12,963 nt of DNA from CAZMHJ01 sp964566075 (GTDB lineage: Bacteria; Patescibacteriota; Saccharimonadia; Saccharimonadales; CAIOMD01). A program made the translations under genes and the position numbers. This document shows, one piece after another, positions 6,538 to 12,331 of the stretch. Within the stretch, counting starts at the first letter, position 1. Each line of letters starts with the position of its first letter. The notes under the pieces are model-generated. The model searched no databases. It was given only the letters and a program-made list of their open reading frames with translations, and was not told where the DNA came from. The stretch lies in assembly GCA_964566075.1 (NCBI GenBank), contig CAZMHJ010000028.1, forward strand, positions 1 through 12,963, given 5' to 3'.

Positions 6538-7838
6538 AGTGTCTCCTTCCCGTTTAGATACGGTTTAAGTACTTCTGGAACACGAATGAATCCATCGGAC
6601 GACTGATTATTTTCAATGATTGCAACCATAATACGTCCGAGCGCAAAGGCCGTTGCATCGTTAGTGTGAATCAGCGCAACCGTTCCGTCACTTTTGCGAA
6701 CCCGAGTTTGCAAACGGCGAGCTTGGTAATCAGTCATATAATCAGCCGTGTGTGTTTCGCGGTATTTATCTTGCCCGGGCATCCAGGCGTTTATATCAAC
6801 ACCGCGGGCATTTGGTTTACCGATATCACCAGTGCACTTCATCATCAGCTGGTACGGAATGCCGATTTGCTGCATCAAATATTCTTGGATAGCAATCATT
6901 AACAGATGCTCATCTTTACCAGTCTCGGCCGTACTAAACACTTCCATTTCTAGTTTATCGAACTGGTGCATACGAATAATACCTTCTGTGTCCTTGCCAT
7001 ATGTACCGGCTTCTTGTCGAAAACTCGTGCTATAGCCAATGTAACGAATCGGCAGCTCAGTTTCGGGTAAAATCTCACCGGCGTACATGCTACCGAGTGT
7101 GTGTTCGGCGCTCCCAATCAACCACAAATTATCATCTTCGCCTTCTATGTGATAACGGTCTTCACGCGGCTCGAGTCGATCCATTTGATCATACATTTCT
7201 TCGCGAATCATGACGGGTGGCAAAATAGGCGTGAACGCTTTTGGCTTAATGTGCAAGTTGTTGTCAGTAATCAGTTTTGTAATGACTTCTTCGTTTGTCA
7301 ACGTATCCAACACAAACTGAATAATGGCAAACTGTAGCTGCACTAACCCGCCCTTAATATAGGCAAAACGACTACCGGTAACTTTTGCGGCTCGTTCTTT
7401 ATCGATAAGATCGCGCGCTTCGGCTAGTTGCCAGTGGTTTTTTGGTTCAAAATCAAACGACGGTTTAGTTCCCCATTCTTTTGCAACCACGTTTTCGTCT
7501 TCGCTCGGGCCAATTGGCACATCATCGAGTGGCATGTTTGGTACCTTTTTAAGCAGCCCAAGCCAGTTAGCTTCGGTTTCGGATAATAGCGCTTCACGCT
7601 CAGCAAGCTCCACCTTAACTTGCTTGCCTTCGTCAATCTGCGCTTGTTCGGGTTTACCACCCTTCATGCTTGCTGCAATTTCGTTTCGGCGCTGTCTAAG
7701 TGCCTCAACCTGGCCGAGCAAAACCTTACGTTCATCATCGAGCGCTAATAATGCATCAATATCAACTACATATCCCTTTTCAGCTGATTTTTGTTTTACG
7801 AGTTCTGAATTCTCACGGACAAACTGTATATCTACCAT
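6534..7838 (-). CDS. serS: Seryl-tRNA synthetase
   Basis: Charges tRNA-Ser (and tRNA-Sec where present) with serine in the cytosol; a class II synthetase. Seen: 434 aa. An N-terminal long antiparallel coiled coil (about 30-100) grips the tRNA variable arm. Motif 2 is FRQEAGTYGKDTEGIIRMHQF from residue 273. The motif 3 area is ALGRIMVAIIENNQ at 399-412, ending IRVPEVLKPYL. Two active-site strings depart from the E. coli type: RETHTADYMTDYQARR (360-375) instead of REISS...DFQARR, and NDATAFALGR instead of NGSGLAVGR. I believe similar variants occur in CPR relatives, so this is probably a lineage trait, not a defect. The start ATG lies 6 nt after TATAAT with no Shine-Dalgarno at usable distance. 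The stop TGA overlaps the hpf start. Confidence 0.96.
   Translation of the reverse strand: MVDIQFVRENSELVKQKSAEKGYVVDIDALLALDDERKVLLGQVEALRQRRNEIAASMKGGKPEQAQIDEGKQVKVELAEREALLSETEANWLGLLKKVPNMPLDDVPIGPSEDENVVAKEWGTKPSFDFEPKNHWQLAEARDLIDKERAAKVTGSRFAYIKGGLVQLQFAIIQFVLDTLTNEEVITKLITDNNLHIKPKAFTPILPPVMIREEMYDQMDRLEPREDRYHIEGEDDNLWLIGSAEHTLGSMYAGEILPETELPIRYIGYSTSFRQEAGTYGKDTEGIIRMHQFDKLEMEVFSTAETGKDEHLLMIAIQEYLMQQIGIPYQLMMKCTGDIGKPNARGVDINAWMPGQDKYRETHTADYMTDYQARRLQTRVRKSDGTVALIHTNDATAFALGRIMVAIIENNQSSDGFIRVPEVLKPYLNGKETL
6543..6548 (-). promoter_or_regulatory. Shine-Dalgarno of hpf inside the serS 3' end
   Basis: AAGGAG on the minus strand lies 5 nt before the hpf ATG, within the last codons of serS. 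Together with the ATGA overlap it indicates translational coupling. It is the best match to the anti-SD in the window and shows that the host ribosomes use SD pairing for some genes. Confidence 0.7.
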
Positions 7839-7844
7839 ACAACT

Positions 7845-7850
7845 ATTATA
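7845..7850 (-). promoter_or_regulatory. -10 box of serS, leaderless geometry
   Basis: Perfect TATAAT on the minus strand with exactly 6 nt to the serS ATG at 7838, the same spacing as at prfB. The box lies in the 36-nt gap after the nuclease stop. A small dyad AACTG-ATAA-CAGTT (7863-7876) covers the -35 position; no consensus -35 is present. Confidence 0.6.
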
Positions 7851-7874
7851 CGACCTCTTTGCAACTGATAACAG

Positions 7875-8648
7875 TTACTTCTTTGAGTTTTTTAAGAATT
7901 CTAGGGTGAGTTCGGTGCGCTTGCGTGCATAAGCACAGTGCTCGCACTCGCCACCCATAATGCTGGTTCCCATCGCAGGAATATCACCTTCCATACAGGC
8001 TTTCGCATCAATAACGGTTTGGTTAACCCAGTCTGATGTTCCGGTATGTGGTATGACTATGGTTTTAAATTCTACCTTATCAAAAAATCCATCAGCGGTG
8101 GCCTGGCCATTTGCATAGACAAAATAACCAGTATCACTAACGGTAAAACCATTTTGCTTAAGCAACCACTGGTAGATTTCCATCTGGCGCTTGTAGCTAT
8201 TTTGCCACTCAGCATCAAGATTGACAGTGCCTTTTTTTGCGGTTGCTTTGTAGTCAACGACAATGAGCTCGCCTGCGGGATTCACCCAAATATCATCAAC
8301 CGCACCAAAGATTAACAGATTGGTCGGCTCGTGCAGAGCTTGTACACCAACAAAGTTTTCACGCCACTTATCAAGGTCTCTATGAGCATATGGAATTGCA
8401 TCAATTTTGTATTCAGTCATCAACGGATGTGGTTGCTTTTTCGCCCTAAAACTATCAAATTCTTTCTTAAAAAGCTCGTCGATAGCCTTATTTATCTGGA
8501 ACGGTGGGCTGCTGGGCCGAGTAATTTTATGACGTACATCAAGCCAAAAGCAACGCTGACATTGCGTAAATAGCTCTAGTTTACTTCTACTGAGCTTATA
8601 TGGGGTTTTCTGCCCCGGTTGGTATGGTAGGCTCCGTTGATATGCCAT
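7875..8648 (-). CDS. PD-(D/E)XK (RecB/Cas4-like) nuclease family protein
   Basis: Seen: 257 aa. The nuclease core is GAVDDIWVNPAGELIVVDYKAT: Asp 118/119 and D132-Y-K134 form the PD-(D/E)XK metal site, and QMEIYQWLL at 155-163 is the following RecB-type helix. Cysteines flank the core: C30 and C33 (CQRCFW), C218, then C235 and C238 (CEHC). This resembles the split Cys sets that hold an iron-sulphur cluster in AddB and Cas4, although the exact pattern differs. Known: such proteins are exonucleases acting in recombination repair or spacer processing. No cas gene is nearby, so a repair or DNA-uptake role is likelier. I associate close relatives with CPR genomes. The ATG at 8648 is 6 nt after TACAAT and has no Shine-Dalgarno. 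The biochemical role is unproven. Confidence 0.85.
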   Translation of the reverse strand: MAYQRSLPYQPGQKTPYKLSRSKLELFTQCQRCFWLDVRHKITRPSSPPFQINKAIDELFKKEFDSFRAKKQPHPLMTEYKIDAIPYAHRDLDKWRENFVGVQALHEPTNLLIFGAVDDIWVNPAGELIVVDYKATAKKGTVNLDAEWQNSYKRQMEIYQWLLKQNGFTVSDTGYFVYANGQATADGFFDKVEFKTIVIPHTGTSDWVNQTVIDAKACMEGDIPAMGTSIMGGECEHCAYARKRTELTLEFLKNSKK

Positions 8649-8654
8649 CAGGCT

Positions 8655-8660
8655 ATTGTA
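8655..8660 (-). promoter_or_regulatory. -10 box of the nuclease gene, leaderless geometry
   Basis: TACAAT on the minus strand with 6 nt to the ATG at 8648. It lies wholly within the 15-nt gap after the upstream gene's TAG, so it would be missed if the pair were treated as a simple operon. Confidence 0.5.
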
Positions 8661-8663
8661 GCA

Positions 8664-9155
8664 CTACGCTACAGGACCAAGAGCAACTTCACCAAACAAA
8701 TTAGCAAGAGTCTCAATACGTTCGATACGACTTTTACAAACTTCACTCATCGTCGGCGTGTTCGTATCGGCTACTGTTACTTTTACCTTACCTGCATCTT
8801 GATCACAAAATTGCACAACTGTTAGACCCTCAGTGGGAGTTTGCAGCGATATAGTACTGAGTTCGCTGCTGGCGACTAAATTAAGATGGGTTCGTTCTTT
8901 GCCCTGTATGAGACTTCCACCTATTTCGAGCGGTGAAACATGATGTACGACGACCCGCCCGGCAGTATCGAGTTCAATTACTTTTGAGCCTGGTTTTTCA
9001 TCTGGGAACAGAGTAAGCAGCCCGTTAAAAACGTGTTTTGCCCTAAGCATTCGAGCATGAATTTCTTTACAGGCGATAGCATTCTTGTCTAAGCGTGGTT
9101 CAACCATTATTGATTCTTGAGCCGGCTTTAGCACACGTGATAAAAAACCATTCAT
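8664..9155 (-). CDS. Hypothetical protein, 163 aa
   Basis: I do not recognise this protein. It has no signal peptide or membrane span and is probably cytosolic. Residues about 20-52 look helical (ACKEIHARMLRAKHVFNGLL). Residues about 56-135 alternate short hydrophobic strands, suggesting a beta-rich domain (VIELDTAGRVVVHHVS, HLNLVASSELSTISLQ, VKVTVADT). A last helix (SRIERIETLANLF) precedes a short nonpolar end. There are three Cys (29, about 116 and about 139), not in a metal-like cluster. The start ATG has AAGGGA 5 nt upstream; the Met at residue 17 is a possible later start without such a site. The gene lies between rsmE and the nuclease, 15 nt from the latter, with a 75-nt gap before it. 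Its role is unknown; ordinary codon use argues for a real gene. Confidence 0.75.
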   Translation of the reverse strand: MNGFLSRVLKPAQESIMVEPRLDKNAIACKEIHARMLRAKHVFNGLLTLFPDEKPGSKVIELDTAGRVVVHHVSPLEIGGSLIQGKERTHLNLVASSELSTISLQTPTEGLTVVQFCDQDAGKVKVTVADTNTPTMSEVCKSRIERIETLANLFGEVALGPVA

Positions 9156-9160
9156 AGAGT

Positions 9161-9166
9161 TCCCTT
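9161..9166 (-). promoter_or_regulatory. Shine-Dalgarno of the 163-aa gene
   Basis: AAGGGA lies 5 nt upstream of the ATG at 9155 on the minus strand, in an otherwise purine-rich run. It supports this start over the internal Met at residue 17. Confidence 0.55.
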
Positions 9167-9196
9167 TTCTCTTTTGATGTTATATATCTATATCTG

Positions 9197-9219
9197 TTTT
9201 ACGCCTGGCATACGTAAAA
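9197..9219. repeat. Inverted repeat between rsmE and the 163-aa gene
   Basis: TTTTACG (9197-9203) and CGTAAAA (9213-9219) are perfect 7-bp arms around a 9-nt loop, beginning 12 nt after the rsmE stop on the minus strand. No U-tract follows on the minus strand, so it is a weak terminator candidate. It could be an RNA stem or a protein-binding dyad near the start of the 163-aa gene. Confidence 0.4.
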
Positions 9220-9230
9220 TGCAAGATTTT

Positions 9231-9935
9231 TTAGACGAAAAGTTGTGCGGCCGCAACGATTGCAGCTGTTTCGGCTCGCAATGTAAACGGTGCTATCGCA
9301 ATATGTTGTACTTTGTTGCTGACAAACAATTGGCGTTCCTCAGGGCTCCAGCCACCCTCTGGACCAATCAAAATTGCAGCGGCTTCGAGTGACTTTACAT
9401 CAATAACCTGCTCACCCTGCTCGCAGATTAACAACGGCGTATCAAGATACTCAGCAACTGCCGTTTCTGTTGTAATTGGCTCGCGTACATCTGGGATATC
9501 TGCTCGTCCACACTGCTCCGCTGCCTCTACGACAATTTTATGGGCTCGTTCGACATCAAAACCAGTCTTCTCGCTCCGATCAGCAAGTATCGGCACAAAA
9601 TTACGCACTCCAAGTTCGGTACCTTTTTGCAGCACCCAGTCGTTCTTATCCTTCTTTAGTAGCGACCAAAGCAAATAGAGATGCTTTTCTGGCTGTTTTC
9701 TATCAAGTTCGGTAACAAGTTCTAGATGTACAGAATGCGGAAATTCTACTTTAGTGATTTTATAAATCCGCTCAGTTTCATCATTGAATAAAACCAGCTC
9801 ATCACCAGGACGGTATCGCAGAACTTTAAGCCATTGGTTTAGTAATCGCTCATCATGCACCCATAGCACATGGTCAAGTTCAAGCGGGCCCCATTTGTCG
9901 TGCATACCACCAACATAAAAACGATGTAATCTCAT
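9231..9935 (-). CDS. rsmE: 16S rRNA (uracil-1498-N3) methyltransferase RsmE
   Basis: RsmE methylates N3 of U1498 of 16S rRNA in the 30S subunit using S-adenosylmethionine; it is a SPOUT-fold enzyme. Seen: an N-terminal PUA-like domain from MRLHRFYVGG through VLRYRPGDELVLFND. The SPOUT domain has QKGTELGVRNFVPILADRSE, EAAEQCGRADIP, and the knot motifs LIGPEGGWSPEE and FTLRAETAAIVAAAQ. I place the start at 9935 (234 aa), not at the upstream in-frame ATG at 10001. The family begins with this MRLHRF-type string, the extra 22 residues would be read across a terminator hairpin, and a TACAAT box lies 7 nt before this ATG. Another in-frame ATG (9944) overlaps that box. No Shine-Dalgarno is present. 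The gene is probably transcribed alone from this box or with the 163-aa gene. Confidence 0.94.
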   Translation of the reverse strand: MRLHRFYVGGMHDKWGPLELDHVLWVHDERLLNQWLKVLRYRPGDELVLFNDETERIYKITKVEFPHSVHLELVTELDRKQPEKHLYLLWSLLKKDKNDWVLQKGTELGVRNFVPILADRSEKTGFDVERAHKIVVEAAEQCGRADIPDVREPITTETAVAEYLDTPLLICEQGEQVIDVKSLEAAAILIGPEGGWSPEERQLFVSNKVQHIAIAPFTLRAETAAIVAAAQLFV

Positions 9936-9942
9936 GCCATTC

Positions 9943-9948
9943 ATTGTA
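9943..9948 (-). promoter_or_regulatory. -10 box of rsmE, leaderless geometry
   Basis: TACAAT on the minus strand, 7 nt before the chosen rsmE ATG. It sits only 4 nt beyond the U-tract of the terminator of the upstream gene, so a terminator and a promoter are packed back to back within about 45 bp. Confidence 0.5.
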
Positions 9949-9952
9949 CCGT

Positions 9953-9988
9953 AAAAAATAATCCACCGAGCGTTATACTCGGTGGATT
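9953..9988 (-). terminator. Rho-independent terminator of the 61-aa gene
   Basis: Arms 9960-9970 and 9978-9988 form a perfect 11-bp stem (minus strand AATCCACCGAG) with a 7-nt loop. On the minus strand an A and then six T (9953-9958) follow. It lies 24 nt after the TAG of the 61-aa gene and just before the rsmE start. Stem and U-tract are both classic, and they occur only in the minus direction. Confidence 0.85.
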
Positions 9989-10012
9989 TGACTGCAAACA
10001 ACGTTTTAATTG

Positions 10013-10198
10013 CTAGTAATTTTGATACAGATCGTAATATCCGTAATAGCGTTTAGGATGCTTTGGTCGACGATTTTGCGTGACGACCGTTTGACGCGCG
10101 TACACACTTTTATGCGTCATCATTCGCTGTAACTCCTGCATATCCTCTTTGATGCGGCGAATATTTTCGCTTACATGCTTGCCTAAATTTCGTTTCAT
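10013..10198 (-). CDS. Small basic hypothetical protein, 61 aa
   Basis: I do not recognise this protein. The N-terminal half (NIRRIKEDMQELQRMM) looks like an amphipathic helix. The C-terminal part is Arg/Lys- and then Tyr-rich (NRRPKHPKRYYGYYD), with five Tyr in the last twelve residues. No membrane segment is present. The charge and aromatic tail suggest nucleic-acid or ribosome binding, but this is inference. Evidence that it is real: AAGGGGG lies 5 nt before the ATG, and a textbook intrinsic terminator follows 24 nt after the stop, so it looks like a monocistronic unit. An alternative minus-strand frame (10298-10110) overlaps it and lacks both signals. Confidence 0.65.
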   Translation of the reverse strand: MKRNLGKHVSENIRRIKEDMQELQRMMTHKSVYARQTVVTQNRRPKHPKRYYGYYDLYQNY

Positions 10199-10203
10199 AT
10201 ATA

Positions 10204-10210
10204 CCCCCTT
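10204..10210 (-). promoter_or_regulatory. Shine-Dalgarno of the 61-aa gene
   Basis: AAGGGGG on the minus strand, 5 nt before the ATG at 10198. The G-run could pair well with the pyrimidine-rich 16S rRNA tail and suggests efficient initiation. Confidence 0.6.
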
Positions 10211-10244
10211 TCGCGTTATTCACGTGACAGATAAGGTTATGCTT

Positions 10245-10270
10245 AAAGCTTAACATTGTTAAGCTTTTTT
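10245..10270 (+). repeat. 10-bp inverted repeat, possible plus-strand terminator or operator
   Basis: AAAGCTTAAC (10245-10254) and GTTAAGCTTT (10258-10267) pair perfectly around a 3-nt loop, and T-residues continue to 10270 on the plus strand. It lies in the 136-bp gap between the M14 gene and the 61-aa gene, both minus-strand. The T-run faces the wrong way for these genes and no plus-strand gene precedes it. An operator for the 61-aa gene is at least as likely: a weak promoter-like pair, TTAACA then TAACCT 17 nt on, overlaps the dyad on the minus strand. Confidence 0.45.
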
Positions 10271-10334
10271 GTCTATCTACCCCTGTGGTGCGAGCCACTG
10301 TCTATGATAGTAAAACCTTTGTCTTAGAATAATC

Positions 10335-12284
10335 TTAAAAGTTTGTATTTTGGGCGATATACCAAAGCCCATTTTTATTACGCGAAAATTCGTTTGATGT
10401 ATTAGACCAAAGCTCTACTAACACGAGCGGAATTGCAAGTTTGTCGTGTAGCCAGTCTTCGTACGCACCCGTTGTATCATAATCAAAGAAATTACCGATA
10501 GTGTCACCGTTTTTGCTGTTATAGCCCGTTTTTGTAGCAAAAATATCAGCAGTAGCACGAGAATTACCGGCATCATTGGCAACGGCTACGCCACCACAGC
10601 AGTGATAGCTCATAACCATCACCGGGTGTAGCTGCTGGGTGTACGTAGCAAGTGCCGCCGATTCTGGTTGATCAAGAGGTGTAGCGCCACCACCGTTTTT
10701 TAGGATAGTTCCGTTGGGCTCTTTTACATCCGCCTTCCAATTATTTGCTGAAAAATTACGGTTAAGATTAATGTTGTTTGCGTTTACTCGTTGCCCACGC
10801 ACCAGCCCATCAGGGTTGCTTGCAGGTATAACAACAATCGACCGGTTAACGGGTATTTTTTCGGGATTTGCATCAAGCTCAGTAATCCAGTCGTCCATCA
10901 CTCGTTTACTATTTTGCTCATTACCATGTATACCGCCCACAAACAGTATCGCGTTCGCACCACTACCAATGCGATATGCTAGTATCGAACGTCCATTTAC
11001 GCTACTACCAATACTGAATGTATCTAAGCAAGTAGCCCTTGAAGAATATGACCAAACTGATTCACCACTGATGTTATATGGGCTCGAGATACCGCTATCG
11101 GTAGCAATAGTAAACTTGCCACACTTACTAAAATTATTTTTTGGATTTACCGAAACTGTTGCGCCATTAACGGTACTGTCAAAATCACCACTACTCAGCG
11201 ATATATGTTTTTTTAAATCCTGCGGTTGCACGGGTTGATCAAAAGTAATAGCGATATTTTTATCAAGCGAAACACCACTCGCACCAATATTTACACTCAC
11301 AACCTTTGGCCCTTTAGCGGGTATGAATGCAAGGCTGTAAGGTTCAATTAACGAGCCTCCATCACTCGATCGTACAGAGCCAATTGTAAGGGTGTATTTT
11401 TTGCCTCGCACCAGCTCGTTTGAAAACAGTATCGTAACGGTATTTCCGCTCATTTTATTGGTGGTTGTAATAGCAGCCCCAGCTTCATCCGTAAATTTTA
11501 CCGCTGAAACATCAGACACTGCCTTGTCAAAACTAATTGTTATTTCGTGAGGTTTATCGTATATACTTGCGCCGTTCTGAATGCTTGAGGCGGTTACTTT
11601 GATTGGTGTAACGGTTTCAACTTTGGCACTACTAATTGTCGCTATAACATTATTATTAAATTCACGTGTAAGTGAAAACTGATAACGTGTGGCGTGTTTT
11701 AGTTGCAACTTGGTTATGTCGCAGGAGATTTTTTTGCCTGATTCTGTTGCAGCGCAATGAACGCTTTTATCGTTAGCACCGAGTACGTAGTTAAAGGTAT
11801 TGTCAGGAGAAGTTAGCGAAACTACCAATGGGTCACTCACAGAAATAACTGACAGTGAAGATAATTGTTTGCTGACATTTGGGTACGTTTTAGCTTCTAT
11901 GGCGATACGCTTTGTAATGCCAGGGACCATTCCAAGTGTTGCGATTGTTTCACTGTTTTCTTTTGGAACATTTAGCGGTGTAACGCAAACGGTTTTTGTA
12001 GCTACTGGATAACCCAGTACACTCGTAGGATTTTTTAGCGTAATTTCGTACGATTGTGACGAGACGTGTTGAAGCCGAGGTAATAGTACAAACGAGCTAG
12101 AACAAACGGTTTTTTGTGCGAACGAATACTCTACAGTTTGTGGCTTTAATATGGTAGACCCAACCCCAATCAATACCAATAATCCAAGTTGACAAAAAAC
12201 GAGAACACGAAACAGAGGGCTAACGCGATATAAATCAGCCACTAACCCAATATATCGAAATAATACCGAAGATATACGGTGCAT
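10335..12284 (-). CDS. Membrane-anchored M14-family zinc carboxypeptidase with Ig-like domains (MpaA-like)
   Basis: Seen, numbering from the chosen start (649 aa): a short basic N-terminus; one hydrophobic segment at about 25-46 (signal anchor); a beta-rich region at about 50-225; two Big_5/SbsA-like Ig-type repeats at about 229-324 and 325-417 (each with an ITISFDKAV or IAITFDQPV strand); and an M14 peptidase domain at about 420-649. Zinc ligands are H453 and E456 (GGIHGNE) and H561 (MSYHCC). R509 (NLNRNF) binds the substrate carboxylate and E624 (LVLVELW) is the general base. NPDG plus RVNANNINLNRNF resembles the murein peptide amidase MpaA branch. The protein would sit outside the membrane and cut peptides, perhaps peptidoglycan stem peptides of self or host (inference). 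Paired Cys such as 177/188 may form disulphides. The in-frame ATG at 12356 would overlap the upstream gene and be read through the promoter, so it is rejected. Confidence 0.88.
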   Translation of the reverse strand: MHRISSVLFRYIGLVADLYRVSPLFRVLVFCQLGLLVLIGVGSTILKPQTVEYSFAQKTVCSSSFVLLPRLQHVSSQSYEITLKNPTSVLGYPVATKTVCVTPLNVPKENSETIATLGMVPGITKRIAIEAKTYPNVSKQLSSLSVISVSDPLVVSLTSPDNTFNYVLGANDKSVHCAATESGKKISCDITKLQLKHATRYQFSLTREFNNNVIATISSAKVETVTPIKVTASSIQNGASIYDKPHEITISFDKAVSDVSAVKFTDEAGAAITTTNKMSGNTVTILFSNELVRGKKYTLTIGSVRSSDGGSLIEPYSLAFIPAKGPKVVSVNIGASGVSLDKNIAITFDQPVQPQDLKKHISLSSGDFDSTVNGATVSVNPKNNFSKCGKFTIATDSGISSPYNISGESVWSYSSRATCLDTFSIGSSVNGRSILAYRIGSGANAILFVGGIHGNEQNSKRVMDDWITELDANPEKIPVNRSIVVIPASNPDGLVRGQRVNANNINLNRNFSANNWKADVKEPNGTILKNGGGATPLDQPESAALATYTQQLHPVMVMSYHCCGGVAVANDAGNSRATADIFATKTGYNSKNGDTIGNFFDYDTTGAYEDWLHDKLAIPLVLVELWSNTSNEFSRNKNGLWYIAQNTNF

Positions 12285-12321
12285 TTTTATTAGTTTGTTT
12301 GTTACCTCGCAGGATATGTTT

Positions 12322-12330
12322 AGTATAGCA
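12322..12330 (-). promoter_or_regulatory. Extended -10 promoter of the M14 peptidase gene
   Basis: TGC-TATACT on the minus strand is a TGn-extended -10 one base off consensus. It begins right after the TAA of the CruF-like gene. The start would be near 12315, giving a leader of about 30 nt before the ATG at 12284. The only SD-like string (GAGG, 12305-12308) is 20 nt from that ATG, too far to be normal. Confidence 0.5.
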
Positions 12331-12331
12331 A

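Noticed and set aside
7863..7876. Dyad AACTG-ATAA-CAGTT upstream of serS
   Set aside because: Only 5-bp arms in AT-rich DNA overlapping the nuclease stop; may be chance, so not listed as an operator.
9936..10001. N-terminal extension of RsmE to an ATG at 10001
   Set aside because: It would be translated through the upstream gene's terminator hairpin and the TACAAT box; RsmE proteins begin at the MRLHRF-type string.
10110..10298. Minus-strand 62-codon frame overlapping the 61-aa gene
   Set aside because: No ribosome-binding site, it runs across the dyad and the other gene's SD, and the composition is unconvincing.
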